Origin: Cutibacterium modestum
Lineage (GTDB): Bacteria > Actinomycetota > Actinomycetes > Propionibacteriales > Propionibacteriaceae
NCBI RefSeq assembly: GCF_008326345.1
Contig: NZ_BJEN01000004.1
Coordinates: 1-64,000 of the forward strand
Reading direction: 5' to 3'
DNA: 64,000 nt
This document shows, one piece after another, positions 1-8,763 of the stretch; positions within the stretch are counted from its first letter, which is position 1; each line of letters opens with the position of its first letter. The position numbers and the translations under genes are program-made. The notes beneath the pieces were generated by a model that saw nothing but the letters and a program-made list of their open reading frames with translations, made no database searches and was not told where the DNA came from.

Positions 1-166
1 CCCTCACCAGAAGGGACTCGCTCAACCATAATCTGTGACACCCCCTAACACCACACACCCACCCACAAACACGGGATAGATGTGTCCTGGAGTTCTGATA
101 GTCCAGCCCCCTCAACATTTACAACACCAAACGATCCGCGCATTGATTACTACGATCGCAGAATAA

Positions 167-200
167 CGCCGTGGCCTCCTGGTAAGAGGAAGCCACGGCG
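167..200 (-). terminator. Hairpin downstream of the Gln-rich membrane protein gene
   Basis: A nine-base arm at 167-175 is perfectly complementary to 192-200, with weaker extension into a 16-base loop. It lies 16 bases beyond the stop codon of the minus-strand gene ending at 217. There is no strong T run, so termination is inferred from position and stem strength. In bases 1-166 I see no gene. Confidence 0.55.
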
Positions 201-216
201 TGCTCGAATCTAGTTA

Positions 217-1875
217 TCAGCAGGTTGTTGGGCTGAAGTCAGAGTTCCTAATCATATAGGCGGTTACCTTGCCTCCGTTAAGGAGGTAATCAACTTCTTT
301 GCCCTTGTAAGAAAAGGCAAGGGCCTTCTCGTAACCTAATCCCGAGAAGTCCGAAGTGACGTCAGATAGCTTAAGCTTGGAATAGTCGGAACGCAGCTGC
401 GCCTCCGTGATTCCAATACGTGCCCCATTAGACGAGGCATTGTTGCCTCCAACAAAGAGGTACGCCTGTACTTGGCCGCTCTGAGTCCAGACACCGCCAA
501 GGAAGCCGTTATAACGAGCGTACTCTGGCGTGCTACGTGTGCAGGTATCTCCGATGTTGCTGGGGATGACGTGGATTGTACTGGCAAGTTCAGAGGTGTC
601 CTTGTCTAAATTGAGAGGCCCAATACCCGCCATGTCGCCGAGGCGGATGGGACTCGCCTTAGCCAAGTCGTACACGATAGCGGGGTCGCATTGCTTATTG
701 TTCATGACCTGGCTGGCTGCAACGGCTGCCTTGTTTCCCAGGGTCTTGAGCATCGCGTCGCAATCGCTATCGTCGACGATGACTCCGCCCTGAGAAAGGG
801 GTTCCCAGTGGCTTCCATTCTTCCTCATAACCAGGTGCCCACCATTGGGTCCGGCGGATTTACCGTTAATATTAAACGTCGATGTGTAGGCAACGGCAGC
901 GTTTTGTCCGTCGGCAGCAAGGCTAACCCACTGCACCTGTGCATCGGGAGCATTAAATAGCTGACGGACGAGGTCAGGGGTGGGGGTGAGAGTCCCTGAG
1001 GCCGAGGAGGAAGTTTTCGACGCTGGCACAGGGACGGCCTTCGTCGACTCCGACTTAGACCTCAGGTAGAAGTACGTTCCGACGCCGAGGGCAACGACGA
1101 GAATGGCTGCGACGGCAATAATCCAGTACTGGCTTTTGCGCTTAGGTTGAGGCGCATCGCTGAATGGAATCCCGCCTACCGATTCGCTGACGTTTTCAGG
1201 GTCAGCGGCGGTTGCGCCAGCTGGTGCCCCCTCGGCCAGGTAGGCGTTTGGATCGGGCTGACCGTCAGGGCCAGGTGCGTCGGCGGCAGGAAAGAACTCT
1301 CCGTAAGGGCCGTACCAGCCGGGTCCACGCTGACCGGCACTATCGAAGTAATAGTTTGGGTTGTTCTGGGGATGAGCAATGCTCCCCTGGTCGAAACCCG
1401 CTGGGGGAGTGCCTTGGGCGCCATCGCCGGGTTGGCCATCCCATCCCTGTTGCGCGTATTGATTGGGGTTCCAGCCCTGCTGGGGATTTTGTCCGTCCCA
1501 TCCCTGTTGCGGGTACTGGGCATACTGGCCTGCTTGCTGGGCCCATCCGGCAGCATTCTGGCTTCTCCAACCCTCACCGCTTTGGGGGTACTGGTTCCAG
1601 TTTTGCGGGTATTGGTTCCAGCCCTGGGGGTACGGAGCATTCTGATAATCGCTTTGCTGCGGATACTGCTGATTATCGTACTGGTATTGGGAAGCGTCAG
1701 GATTCATCGAGAACTGTTGCGTAGTGTCACGACCCTGTGAGAGTTCCTGGGTAGGCTCGTCATCGTGCCTTTGACCACTATTTGAATCGGGCCGCTCCGG
1801 GGTCGACTCGACGTCGTTGTAGTCGGAGTGTGAATTATCGGGGTGTTCCCCCTTGCCGAATCCGTCGTCAGTCAC
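217..1875 (-). CDS. Gln/Tyr/Pro-rich single-pass membrane protein
   Basis: Unrecognised 552-residue protein. Residues 1-240 are low-complexity and rich in Gln, Tyr, Pro, Gly and Trp, with repeated short units such as QGWDGQ, QYPQ and NQYAQQ. A basic KRK segment precedes one membrane helix (about residues 252-272, YWIIAVAAILVVALG). A Ser/Thr/Pro linker and a roughly 260-residue soluble domain follow. The order suggests a cytoplasmic disordered N-terminus and an exported C-terminus. The GTG start at 1875 is chosen because AAAGGAGAA lies about eight bases upstream. It starts only 14 bases after the GH3 lipoprotein gene and so is probably co-transcribed with it. A wall-associated role near the kinase gene is inference only. 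Confidence 0.8.
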   Translation of the reverse strand: MTDDGFGKGEHPDNSHSDYNDVESTPERPDSNSGQRHDDEPTQELSQGRDTTQQFSMNPDASQYQYDNQQYPQQSDYQNAPYPQGWNQYPQNWNQYPQSGEGWRSQNAAGWAQQAGQYAQYPQQGWDGQNPQQGWNPNQYAQQGWDGQPGDGAQGTPPAGFDQGSIAHPQNNPNYYFDSAGQRGPGWYGPYGEFFPAADAPGPDGQPDPNAYLAEGAPAGATAADPENVSESVGGIPFSDAPQPKRKSQYWIIAVAAILVVALGVGTYFYLRSKSESTKAVPVPASKTSSSASGTLTPTPDLVRQLFNAPDAQVQWVSLAADGQNAAVAYTSTFNINGKSAGPNGGHLVMRKNGSHWEPLSQGGVIVDDSDCDAMLKTLGNKAAVAASQVMNNKQCDPAIVYDLAKASPIRLGDMAGIGPLNLDKDTSELASTIHVIPSNIGDTCTRSTPEYARYNGFLGGVWTQSGQVQAYLFVGGNNASSNGARIGITEAQLRSDYSKLKLSDVTSDFSGLGYEKALAFSYKGKEVDYLLNGGKVTAYMIRNSDFSPTTC

Positions 1876-1889
1876 GATTCATTCTCCTT

Positions 1890-3128
1890 TCACTTCGTCA
1901 GTGAATGCGCCAGTTTGACATTGATGACATGGCTAGCAGCGTCGGACAGGCGTTTTCTGCCCGACGCGGACGTCGTGATCGACGTCAACGCTCGGATCAT
2001 GGGGCCTGCGAGGCTAGGGTCAGCGGTGATAGCTAGATCGCCGCCGGCAGAGACGAATTTGCTTGCACGATGGCCACCATCGACTGAGAATACTGAGACT
2101 GAACTTCCCAGGTCGTCGGACACGATAAGCCCCTGATAACCGAAGTCGCCGCGCAGCATGTCTGTCATAATCTTCGACGAAAATAACCCGAGGGTGCCAG
2201 GATCGATCTTTGAGTAGTACGCAGATGCGATCATGACGGCTTCAGATCCAGCATCGAAGGCCATCCGGAAGGATTCGAGATATCGGTCATGGCGGGTGGT
2301 TTTGTCATCAGTGATACCGGCGGATTTGAAGTCAGTGTCCTCGACGATCCGTCCAATTCCAGGAAAGTGCTTAGTGGTCGAAATGATCCCGGCCTTGCGG
2401 TGTCCCGCAATGACGGCAGCCGAATATTGCCCGCATTTGCGCGGATCGGTTCCGAAACCACGATGGTGCTTGGTGATTGGCTTATTGCGTACCCCAAGGC
2501 CAGGGTCGATCACGTCAGCCACGGGTGAGAAGACCATATGGACACCGAGTTTGGCGAGCTGACGAGCTCCGGCCGTCACCACTGATTGTACCTTGGCCGG
2601 GGACATCCGGGCCAGAGCCTCCTGGCTCGGCAAGAGGTCGACTCCTGGCACCCGGATGTTTTGGATCTCGCCGCCTTCGTGGTCAGTCGCAACGATGGGT
2701 CTGATGCCATGAGGGTTGACGCTGTTAACAGCGTCGAGTATGGCCTTGAGCTTGGCCCGGTTCGTCCAGTGCCCAAGCAGGAAAATTCCGGCCAAACACT
2801 GGGTATCAATGAGGTTGGCGATGTATTCGGGGGAGTCGGACGGCACTACACCGACGAGAATGCACTGGCCAGCACGTTGCTCGGGAGATAATTTCTTGAC
2901 GATCTTGGCGGCCCGCGGATCCAGGCGGATCGGGGTCGGTGTGGAGGCACGTGTCGAAGCCTTGGATGGAGTCGGCGTCGGGCTTGCCGAGTATGACCTC
3001 GGGGTGTCAGGAGGAGTCGGTGACACCGTGACTGCCGTGGACGGTGGTTCTTCGGGTTGGGCGCCTTGTGAAACGCATCCAGCAAGCGGCATGCTCAAAC
3101 CCGCTGCGATGATTGTTCGCCGTCTCAT
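1890..3128 (-). CDS. Glycoside hydrolase family 3 lipoprotein (NagZ-like)
   Basis: 412-residue GH3 protein of the beta-N-acetylhexosaminidase type, probably acting on cell-wall muropeptides outside the membrane. The start at 3128 gives a lipoprotein signal (MRRRTII then lipobox LAGC), which an upstream TTG start would spoil. A Ser/Thr/Pro-rich spacer follows to about residue 75. The GH3 core shows the substrate-binding KHFPGIG motif and the nucleophile region IVSDDLGSS. The loop after KHFPG reads GRIVEDTDF, a form I recall from actinobacterial NagZ-like proteins rather than the classical GDTxxDSH, so the exact substrate is uncertain. It lies between the broken kinase gene and the Gln-rich membrane protein. 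Confidence 0.88.
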   Translation of the reverse strand: MRRRTIIAAGLSMPLAGCVSQGAQPEEPPSTAVTVSPTPPDTPRSYSASPTPTPSKASTRASTPTPIRLDPRAAKIVKKLSPEQRAGQCILVGVVPSDSPEYIANLIDTQCLAGIFLLGHWTNRAKLKAILDAVNSVNPHGIRPIVATDHEGGEIQNIRVPGVDLLPSQEALARMSPAKVQSVVTAGARQLAKLGVHMVFSPVADVIDPGLGVRNKPITKHHRGFGTDPRKCGQYSAAVIAGHRKAGIISTTKHFPGIGRIVEDTDFKSAGITDDKTTRHDRYLESFRMAFDAGSEAVMIASAYYSKIDPGTLGLFSSKIMTDMLRGDFGYQGLIVSDDLGSSVSVFSVDGGHRASKFVSAGGDLAITADPSLAGPMIRALTSITTSASGRKRLSDAASHVINVKLAHSLTK

Positions 3129-3173
3129 GGTTAGGAGTATTTCATAGTAGGTAACTACCAAGTCGTGTGACCA

Positions 3174-4632
3174 TCATCCGGGTATGACGAGATAGACCTC
3201 GAGATCCTGGCTGCCACAATCGACGTATTGCCCGACGGTACTGCAGGAAAAGCGTCGTGATTTTCCTATTCCTGGATCCTTCACGTCGATGGCAAAGTTT
3301 GCCGGATGGTTTGCTGGCACAGACCGCGCGACTTCTAACGCCAGGGGACAGCTGGTGTGAGGATTGGCGATCCAGGACTCCTGGCCACACTCCACTACCC
3401 CGCCAGGAAGCTGGATCTGTGCGGGAGAACCCGTCGCCGTCACCGTGGCATGGGCTGTCACAGTTCGCGTCGCTATCGTTTCTGGCATAGGGGTCGGTGT
3501 GTGGGGTGGTGTGATTGGTGTTTGGGTTGGTTGGGGAGCGGCATTCGAGTGAAGGCCAGGCACTCCCTTGAGGTAGAAGAAGATCCCAGCTCCAACGACA
3601 ATCAGCACAGCTAACAGTGCCATAACCCGTCTAATGCCATGCCGTTGTGTCTCGACAGGTGCTGCTGATCGTGCCGACGCCGGAGCGGCCCCGCTCATCG
3701 CTGACGGCGCCGACTGCGGGAGAACTAGTTGCGGCATGGGCGCAGAGCGTGGAGCGGGGCGGACAGACTGAGGCCGAGGGCTGATGAGTGCCACCGGTTG
3801 GCCTCCACTGAGCCACGAACGCAACTCAAAGGCCAGCACCTCAGCGCTGTCGGGGCGCTGGGAAGGATCAGGTGCCAGACGCGTCATTATGGTGTTCCAC
3901 AGTCGTGGATCGGCGCCTGGGATGAGTTGTGGTGGCTGATCGCGTCTTAGGTTCTCCGGCTGAATCAGGCTGGAACGGTACGTGGCCAGCGAGCATCTCG
4001 TAGAGGGTCACACCAAATGAGTACAGATCGCTGGCGGCCGTTGGCGTCCGGCCGGCTGCGATCTCAGGAGCTTGGTAATAGGGGGTACCGACGATTTCGC
4101 GCGGTCCATGAGGGACGATCATTTCAGAGACGCCGAAATCGGTAATTCGCGCCCCACGGACGTTCTCGGGGTCCGAAATAAGGATATTCGCTGGCTTGAT
4201 GTCGAGATGTCGAATACCGACGCGGTGAATTGCGGTGAGAGCCTGGCAAATCTCGATTCCCAGGTCAACCGCCGTGTTCTGGTCTAGGCGGTGATCCGGT
4301 ACGGACTTCAGGACTTGCGCGAGGTCCGGGCCATCAACCAATTCCATGACGATGGCGAACGTTGAAGATTCGACGACCATGTCAGTGACTCGGACGACGG
4401 CGTCGTCGTCGACGGACATGAAGATGTCACGTTCATCGATGAAGCGTCGGGTTGCGCCTTTATCCGTCGTCAACTTTGAGTTAAGAACTTTGATGGCGCA
4501 TGGGGATCCGTTATTGAGATCATGACCACGCTACACCGTCCCCATGGAACCTCGTCCGAGCACGTCGTCGAGAACGTAGTGGCTGCCGATACGCTTCGTT
4601 GTCGATTCGCCGATGGCGCCCTCATCGGACAT
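3174..4632 (-). pseudogene. Ser/Thr protein kinase (PknB type) with nonsense codon and frameshift
   Basis: Membrane-anchored Hanks-type kinase, broken twice. From the ATG at 4632 (GGGAG upstream) the frame encodes the glycine-rich loop GRGSMGTV, then meets TAG at 4531-4533 where the family has Trp (GTVWRG). The same frame continues through the lysine strand (AIKVL), catalytic loop HLDIKPANIL, DFG and the GTPYYQAPEI segment. Near 3970-3985, after GHVPF, a single-base shift moves the reading to another frame, which carries the end of the kinase lobe, a proline-rich linker, one membrane helix (VMALLAVLIVVGAGIFFYL) and an extracellular tail to 3174. HLD replaces the usual HRD, making it a non-RD kinase. 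A full-length product is not expected. Confidence 0.85.
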
Positions 4633-4692
4633 GATTTACTCCCGAAATGACCGAACTTGACCGCACTTACTGTAGCGGTTGGAGTGAAGGTC

Positions 4693-6120
4693 TTAATTGA
4701 TTGGTAGATCGGTTTCGAGGTCGTCGTGGTGTGAGCGGTGCCGGACGATTGCCCACGCAATACCCAGCAGGATGAACCATATGGGAGTAACAAGCAAGGC
4801 CTGAAGCGTGTCGTCGGCTCCGGTGAGAAGGATGATGACAAAGACGAAGAAAGCGAGCACGACCCACGGCATGAAACTGGCGCCTGGCATCGGGTAGATC
4901 GACTCGGAATGAGCCTGCGGGTTGCGTTGTACGTGGACAATATGGCTGATAAGAATCATGCTCCATACGAAAATGAACAGCACCGCTGACACGGTTGTCA
5001 CGAGTGTGAATGCCTCTATGACCGAACCTTTCGCGGCGAGAATGAGGGCCGATCCGATGAGGATGACGGTGCAAAACAGTCCCCAGCCGGGGACGCCGTG
5101 GCGCGACAGCTTGCCGAAAGCTCGCGACGCCATGCCCTTGTGAGCCAGGCCGTAAAGCATACGAGACGTCGAGTAGACGCCCGAGTTGGCACTCGAGGCC
5201 GCTGAGGTGAGGACGACAAAGTTCATGACGTCGGCAGCTGCGGTGAATCCGATGAGTCCGAACATTTGGACGAAAGGGGAGGAATCGGTCTGGACGAGAT
5301 TCCATGGGGTGACACACATCATGGCGAGTAGAGCTGCCACATAGAACACGAGAACGCGGATCGGCACCGCGTTGATGGCCTTGGGTATCGTCTTGGGGGG
5401 ATCGGCGGTCTCAGCAGAGGTGGTGCCGACCAGCTCAATACCAACGTAGGCGAAAACTGAGATCTGGAAGCCGCCGAAGAATCCGCTCCAGCCGCGTGGG
5501 GCGAAGCCGCCATAAGACCACAGATTTGACACCGACGCTTTGTATCCGTTGGCTGAGGTAAATCCCGTGATGACGAGTACGGTCGCTACCGCAATGAGGA
5601 TGAGGATCGCGACGATCTTGATGAGGGCAAACCAAAACTCCAGTTCGCCGAAAAGCCTCACTGTCAAGAGGTTGAGGGCGAGGAGCAGCAGAAGCGTCGC
5701 CGCGGTGAGGATGAAGGCCCAGGTGCGGTCGCGGGTCCAGAAATTCCAATACGAGGTGATGGCGATGACGTCGGCCATGCCCGTGACGACCCAGCACAAC
5801 CAGTACGTCCATCCCAGGAAGAATCCCGCCCGCGGGCCGAGGAGATCAGCGGCGAAATCCTGAAAAGATTTCCATTGCAGGTTGTGCAGCAACAACTCAC
5901 CCATGGCACGCATGACGAAGAAGAGCATTACGCCGATGACGAGGTAGGCCACCACGATGCTCGGACCGGCGGTATGGATGGACTTGCCGGTGCCCATAAA
6001 CAGGCCGGTGCCGATGGCTCCGCCAATGGCAATGAGCTGGATGTGCCTATTGCTGAGGCTTCGTCGAAGATGCTGGTCCTCCGTAGCGGGATGCTGATTT
6101 TCCACGGTCATGGGGAGCAT
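4693..6120 (-). CDS. cycA: APC-family amino acid permease (CycA-like)
   Basis: 475-residue integral membrane transporter with about twelve hydrophobic segments. The N-terminus has the amino-acid/polyamine/organocation signature: LSNRHIQLIAIGGAIGTGLF followed by GPSIVVAYLVIG and FFVMRAMGELLL. Overall it resembles proton symporters for D-serine, D-alanine and glycine (CycA), although AnsP/GabP-type specificity cannot be excluded. The start at 6120 has no strong ribosome site, and the ATG at 6111 is equally possible. It lies 60 bases upstream of the broken kinase gene. Confidence 0.82.
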   Translation of the reverse strand: MLPMTVENQHPATEDQHLRRSLSNRHIQLIAIGGAIGTGLFMGTGKSIHTAGPSIVVAYLVIGVMLFFVMRAMGELLLHNLQWKSFQDFAADLLGPRAGFFLGWTYWLCWVVTGMADVIAITSYWNFWTRDRTWAFILTAATLLLLLALNLLTVRLFGELEFWFALIKIVAILILIAVATVLVITGFTSANGYKASVSNLWSYGGFAPRGWSGFFGGFQISVFAYVGIELVGTTSAETADPPKTIPKAINAVPIRVLVFYVAALLAMMCVTPWNLVQTDSSPFVQMFGLIGFTAAADVMNFVVLTSAASSANSGVYSTSRMLYGLAHKGMASRAFGKLSRHGVPGWGLFCTVILIGSALILAAKGSVIEAFTLVTTVSAVLFIFVWSMILISHIVHVQRNPQAHSESIYPMPGASFMPWVVLAFFVFVIILLTGADDTLQALLVTPIWFILLGIAWAIVRHRSHHDDLETDLPIN

Positions 6121-6469
6121 TGTGTCTTGCCGAAGGGGCGAGCGAGGCCGGAGAACTCACATTTCACATCGTGGACACTCCCTCGTTGGTTTTGGACAAT
6201 GACGGGTGAAGCGTCGTTCTGCGAGGAGTTGTTGACGATGACTATGCAGGTGACGACGGGGAGCGATGCGGCTGAGGGGTCGCCCGATACGCATGAAAAG
6301 GAAGGCGGAGACCCGAACAAGCACTTGATCTGCTCGAAGGGCTAGGGGGAGTCGTCGGGAACGCGTCAAGAGGAACCCAACTTGCTGTGAAGGTCAAAGA
6401 ACACAAGACTGTCGCAGATACACGACTCGCTCGAGGGGCGGGGTTACCGCCTCCCCCCTCTCGAAAAAC
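6121..6469. other. Gene-free stretch upstream of the permease
   Basis: About 350 bases between the permease start and tRNA-His. I see no credible coding sequence and no clear -10/-35 pair. The only structure is an imperfect GC-rich inverted repeat at 6431-6464, just downstream of tRNA-His on the minus strand. Confidence 0.5.
6431..6464 (-). terminator. Imperfect GC-rich inverted repeat after tRNA-His
   Basis: The outer arms tcgag/ctcga pair exactly and flank complementary G-rich and C-rich stretches around a short ggtta loop, with a few unpaired bases. It begins six bases past the tRNA-His 3' end. There is no T run, so its role as a terminator is tentative. Confidence 0.4.
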
Positions 6470-6546
6470 TGGGGTGGCTAACGGGACTTGAACCCGCGAC
6501 CCCCTGGACCACAACCAGGTGCTCTACCGACTGAGCTATAGCCACC
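6470..6546 (-). tRNA. tRNA-His (anticodon GTG)
   Basis: Cloverleaf on the minus strand. The acceptor arm GTGGCTA pairs with TAGCCAC, and the anticodon loop reads TTGTGGT. The T loop is GGTTCAAGTCC. A G at -1 opposite C73 is the histidine identity element, and CCA is encoded at 6470-6472. Confidence 0.97.
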
Positions 6547-6626
6547 ACGTGTCTCTATCAGGCAACCCGTGAAGGGTACCGGGTCCGGGAGCAGGAATGC
6601 AACTTTGGTCTTTCCGCTCCCCGGCG

Positions 6627-7235
6627 TCAGTCCCTCCCGGCCCCGGTGAGGAGGCCCTGGTATTTGGCTGCAATCTCGTCACAACGCTTGGTCTCCGGCC
6701 CGGGGGAGGGAACCATGAGGGCCTCGCGCCAGTACATGAGCTCCTCAATGGACTCCTGGATGTCGGCCAATGCTCGGTGGTTGCCTTGTTTTTCCGGAGA
6801 GCGTCCGAATGCGCGCGGGTACCAGCGTCGTGCCAGCTCCTTAATGGAGGAGACGTCGACATTGCGATAGTGCACGTAGGATTCGAGCTCAGGCATGTCC
6901 TTGGCCAGGAAGGAGCGGTCGGTGCCGATGGTGTTGCCAGCTAACGGTGCCTTGCCAGCTTGCGGGACGTAGGTGTGGATGTAGTCGAGCACCTGCTCTT
7001 GGGCCTGCATCATCGTCAGTCCCTTGTCGAGTTCCTCAAGGAGACCGGACTTGGTGTGCATGTCGCGCACGAAGTCATTCATGTGCTCGAGCCACTGCGG
7101 TTCGGGTTTGATGATGACGTCCACTCCTTCGCCTTGGACGTTGAGTTGCCCATCGGTGACCAGTGCGGCCACCTCGATGAGCCCGTCGTGGGCCAGGTCA
7201 AGCCCGGTCATCTCGCAATCGATCCACACCAACAT
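6627..7235 (-). CDS. orn: Oligoribonuclease
   Basis: 202-residue DEDD-family 3'-5' exoribonuclease that degrades two- to five-base RNA fragments and pGpG in the cytoplasm. The Exo I motif is WIDCEMTGLD, a middle motif is GNTIGTDRSFL, and the C-terminal motif contains NHRALADIQESIEEL, which gives the DEDDh residues. The start at 7235 is set by the conserved N-terminus MLVWIDCEMTG; longer readings run into a Pro/Arg-rich stretch with no homology. The gene follows an MFS transporter on the same strand with a 62-base gap. Confidence 0.96.
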   Translation of the reverse strand: MLVWIDCEMTGLDLAHDGLIEVAALVTDGQLNVQGEGVDVIIKPEPQWLEHMNDFVRDMHTKSGLLEELDKGLTMMQAQEQVLDYIHTYVPQAGKAPLAGNTIGTDRSFLAKDMPELESYVHYRNVDVSSIKELARRWYPRAFGRSPEKQGNHRALADIQESIEELMYWREALMVPSPGPETKRCDEIAAKYQGLLTGAGRD

Positions 7236-7297
7236 GTCTCTCACGGCATCACAGCCTAGTTGGTGGTTGTGACAGTGGGTTGGCGAGGCAGTACCAG

Positions 7298-8509
7298 TTA
7301 GCGTTTGCCGCGCGGCGCCCATCGGCCCATCCAATAGCTGCCGACCAGGCCGATGATAGACATCACGATGCTGGCGGTCGACAGGGGCCAGGCCAGGGTG
7401 ACGAGGGTAACGACGATTGGTCCCAGTGCCGAACCAGTGTCGGAGAGAAGTCGCCACGCTGCCAGGAACTGTGGGCGTCCGATGTTGGGGGAGGCGTCGG
7501 ATCCCAGCGTCATGACGATGCCGGAGCTTGCGCCGTTACCAATACCGATGATGAGGGCGACGATGCCGATCGTCGTCGCTGTGTGGGCCAGTGGCAAAGT
7601 GAGGAGTGCGACGGCTTGAATGAAGATCGACGGCACGGCCACCCACCAGCGTCCGAATTTGTCCATAAACGCTCCGCCAGGTAGGAAGAGGAGGACGTCG
7701 GCGGCCATCGACCAGGCATAGATGAGGTCCGTGGTGGCTGGGGCAAGACCGTTGGCGTGGCACCACAGCGGTAGCAGGGAACGTCGTGCGGATTGGACGA
7801 CCATGAGGGCTGTCACTCCCAATCCCGTCGTCCACAGGATCTTGGAATTTTGTTTGGCGATCGTCCACGTCGAGATCTTGGTGGGGGCATCCGCGGTGGC
7901 GGTCTGTGGGGTATCGACTGGGGGAAGATCGGACATGACGGTGGTCACAGCAGCGGCGAGAACACTGGCAATGGATGCAAACCCATATGCCCATGACATA
8001 GAGGTTTCGCGGAGAATCCACGACCCCGCCATGGGGCCGACAAACCAACCTACCCGGAACACTCCGCCGAGGGTCGATAGTGCGCGAGCTCGGTATCGGT
8101 ATGGGATCGCTACCGTCAGGTAATTCTGTCGAGCAATGCCATACACGGCGCCAGCCATGCCATTGACAAAGACCGCGACGGCGAGCAAGCCGAGGTGGGG
8201 TACCAATCCTATGGATACAAGCGCAACTGCGTCAATGAGCATGGCCATCACCAGGGACCATTTCTCGCCGATCTTTGTTACGAGCCACCCGGCAGGTACA
8301 TCGCCGATGATCTGGCCGATACCGACGAGCGCGGCAATCGCGGCAGCGAGGGCTGCCGATGCGCCGATATGTACCGCGGTAAGCGGGATGAGTGGAATTA
8401 CTGCGCCGTAGCCCAGAGAGGACATTAGCGTCGGCAGATAGGCCGAAACGATGATCGACGACCACGTCACCGGTGGGGTGGGGGGATCTGTGTGCGTCGA
8501 ATCAGTCAC
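7298..8509 (-). CDS. Major facilitator superfamily transporter
   Basis: 403-residue membrane protein with twelve predicted hydrophobic segments. The loop after helix 2 has a divergent MFS motif (AGWLVTKIGEKWS), and the second half repeats it as GGAFMDKFGRWW. It resembles drug or metabolite exporters, but the substrate cannot be read from sequence. The start is GTG at 8509. No clear ribosome site precedes it, so a leaderless transcript or a later start is possible. Confidence 0.85.
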   Translation of the reverse strand: MTDSTHTDPPTPPVTWSSIIVSAYLPTLMSSLGYGAVIPLIPLTAVHIGASAALAAAIAALVGIGQIIGDVPAGWLVTKIGEKWSLVMAMLIDAVALVSIGLVPHLGLLAVAVFVNGMAGAVYGIARQNYLTVAIPYRYRARALSTLGGVFRVGWFVGPMAGSWILRETSMSWAYGFASIASVLAAAVTTVMSDLPPVDTPQTATADAPTKISTWTIAKQNSKILWTTGLGVTALMVVQSARRSLLPLWCHANGLAPATTDLIYAWSMAADVLLFLPGGAFMDKFGRWWVAVPSIFIQAVALLTLPLAHTATTIGIVALIIGIGNGASSGIVMTLGSDASPNIGRPQFLAAWRLLSDTGSALGPIVVTLVTLAWPLSTASIVMSIIGLVGSYWMGRWAPRGKR

Positions 8510-8611
8510 GGGGACAGGCTAGGACGTCGAACACATGCATGCAGGGGTGTTCGCTACCAGGTTGGGGCTGGCTGGGTTATCAAGGCCGGACCTGGATAAG
8601 ATGTCAGAGAT

Positions 8612-8687
8612 GGCCCGGTAGCTCAGCGGATAGAGCAGCAGCCTTCTAATCTGTCGCGCGTGGGTTCGATTCCCACCCGGGCCGCCA
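8612..8687 (+). tRNA. tRNA-Arg (anticodon TCT)
   Basis: Acceptor arm GGCCCGG pairs with CCGGGCC; discriminator G and CCA are encoded at 8684-8687. The anticodon loop is CTTCTAA. The last anticodon-stem pair (positions 31-39) appears to be a C/T mismatch, while the remaining stems are well paired. Confidence 0.96.
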
Positions 8688-8763
8688 TTGTTCTTCCCGT
8701 GTTTCGCCGGGCGAGGACTCGACCCATCGGAAAGTGTCCCGGGCGGCCGGTAGTCTTTCAACC

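Noticed and set aside
1..166. Possible CRISPR or small RNA at the window start
   Set aside because: No regular repeat spacing and no stable stem beyond the terminator at 167-200.
1147..1740. Plus-strand 197-residue frame inside the Gln-rich gene
   Set aside because: Antisense shadow of a repeat-rich coding sequence.
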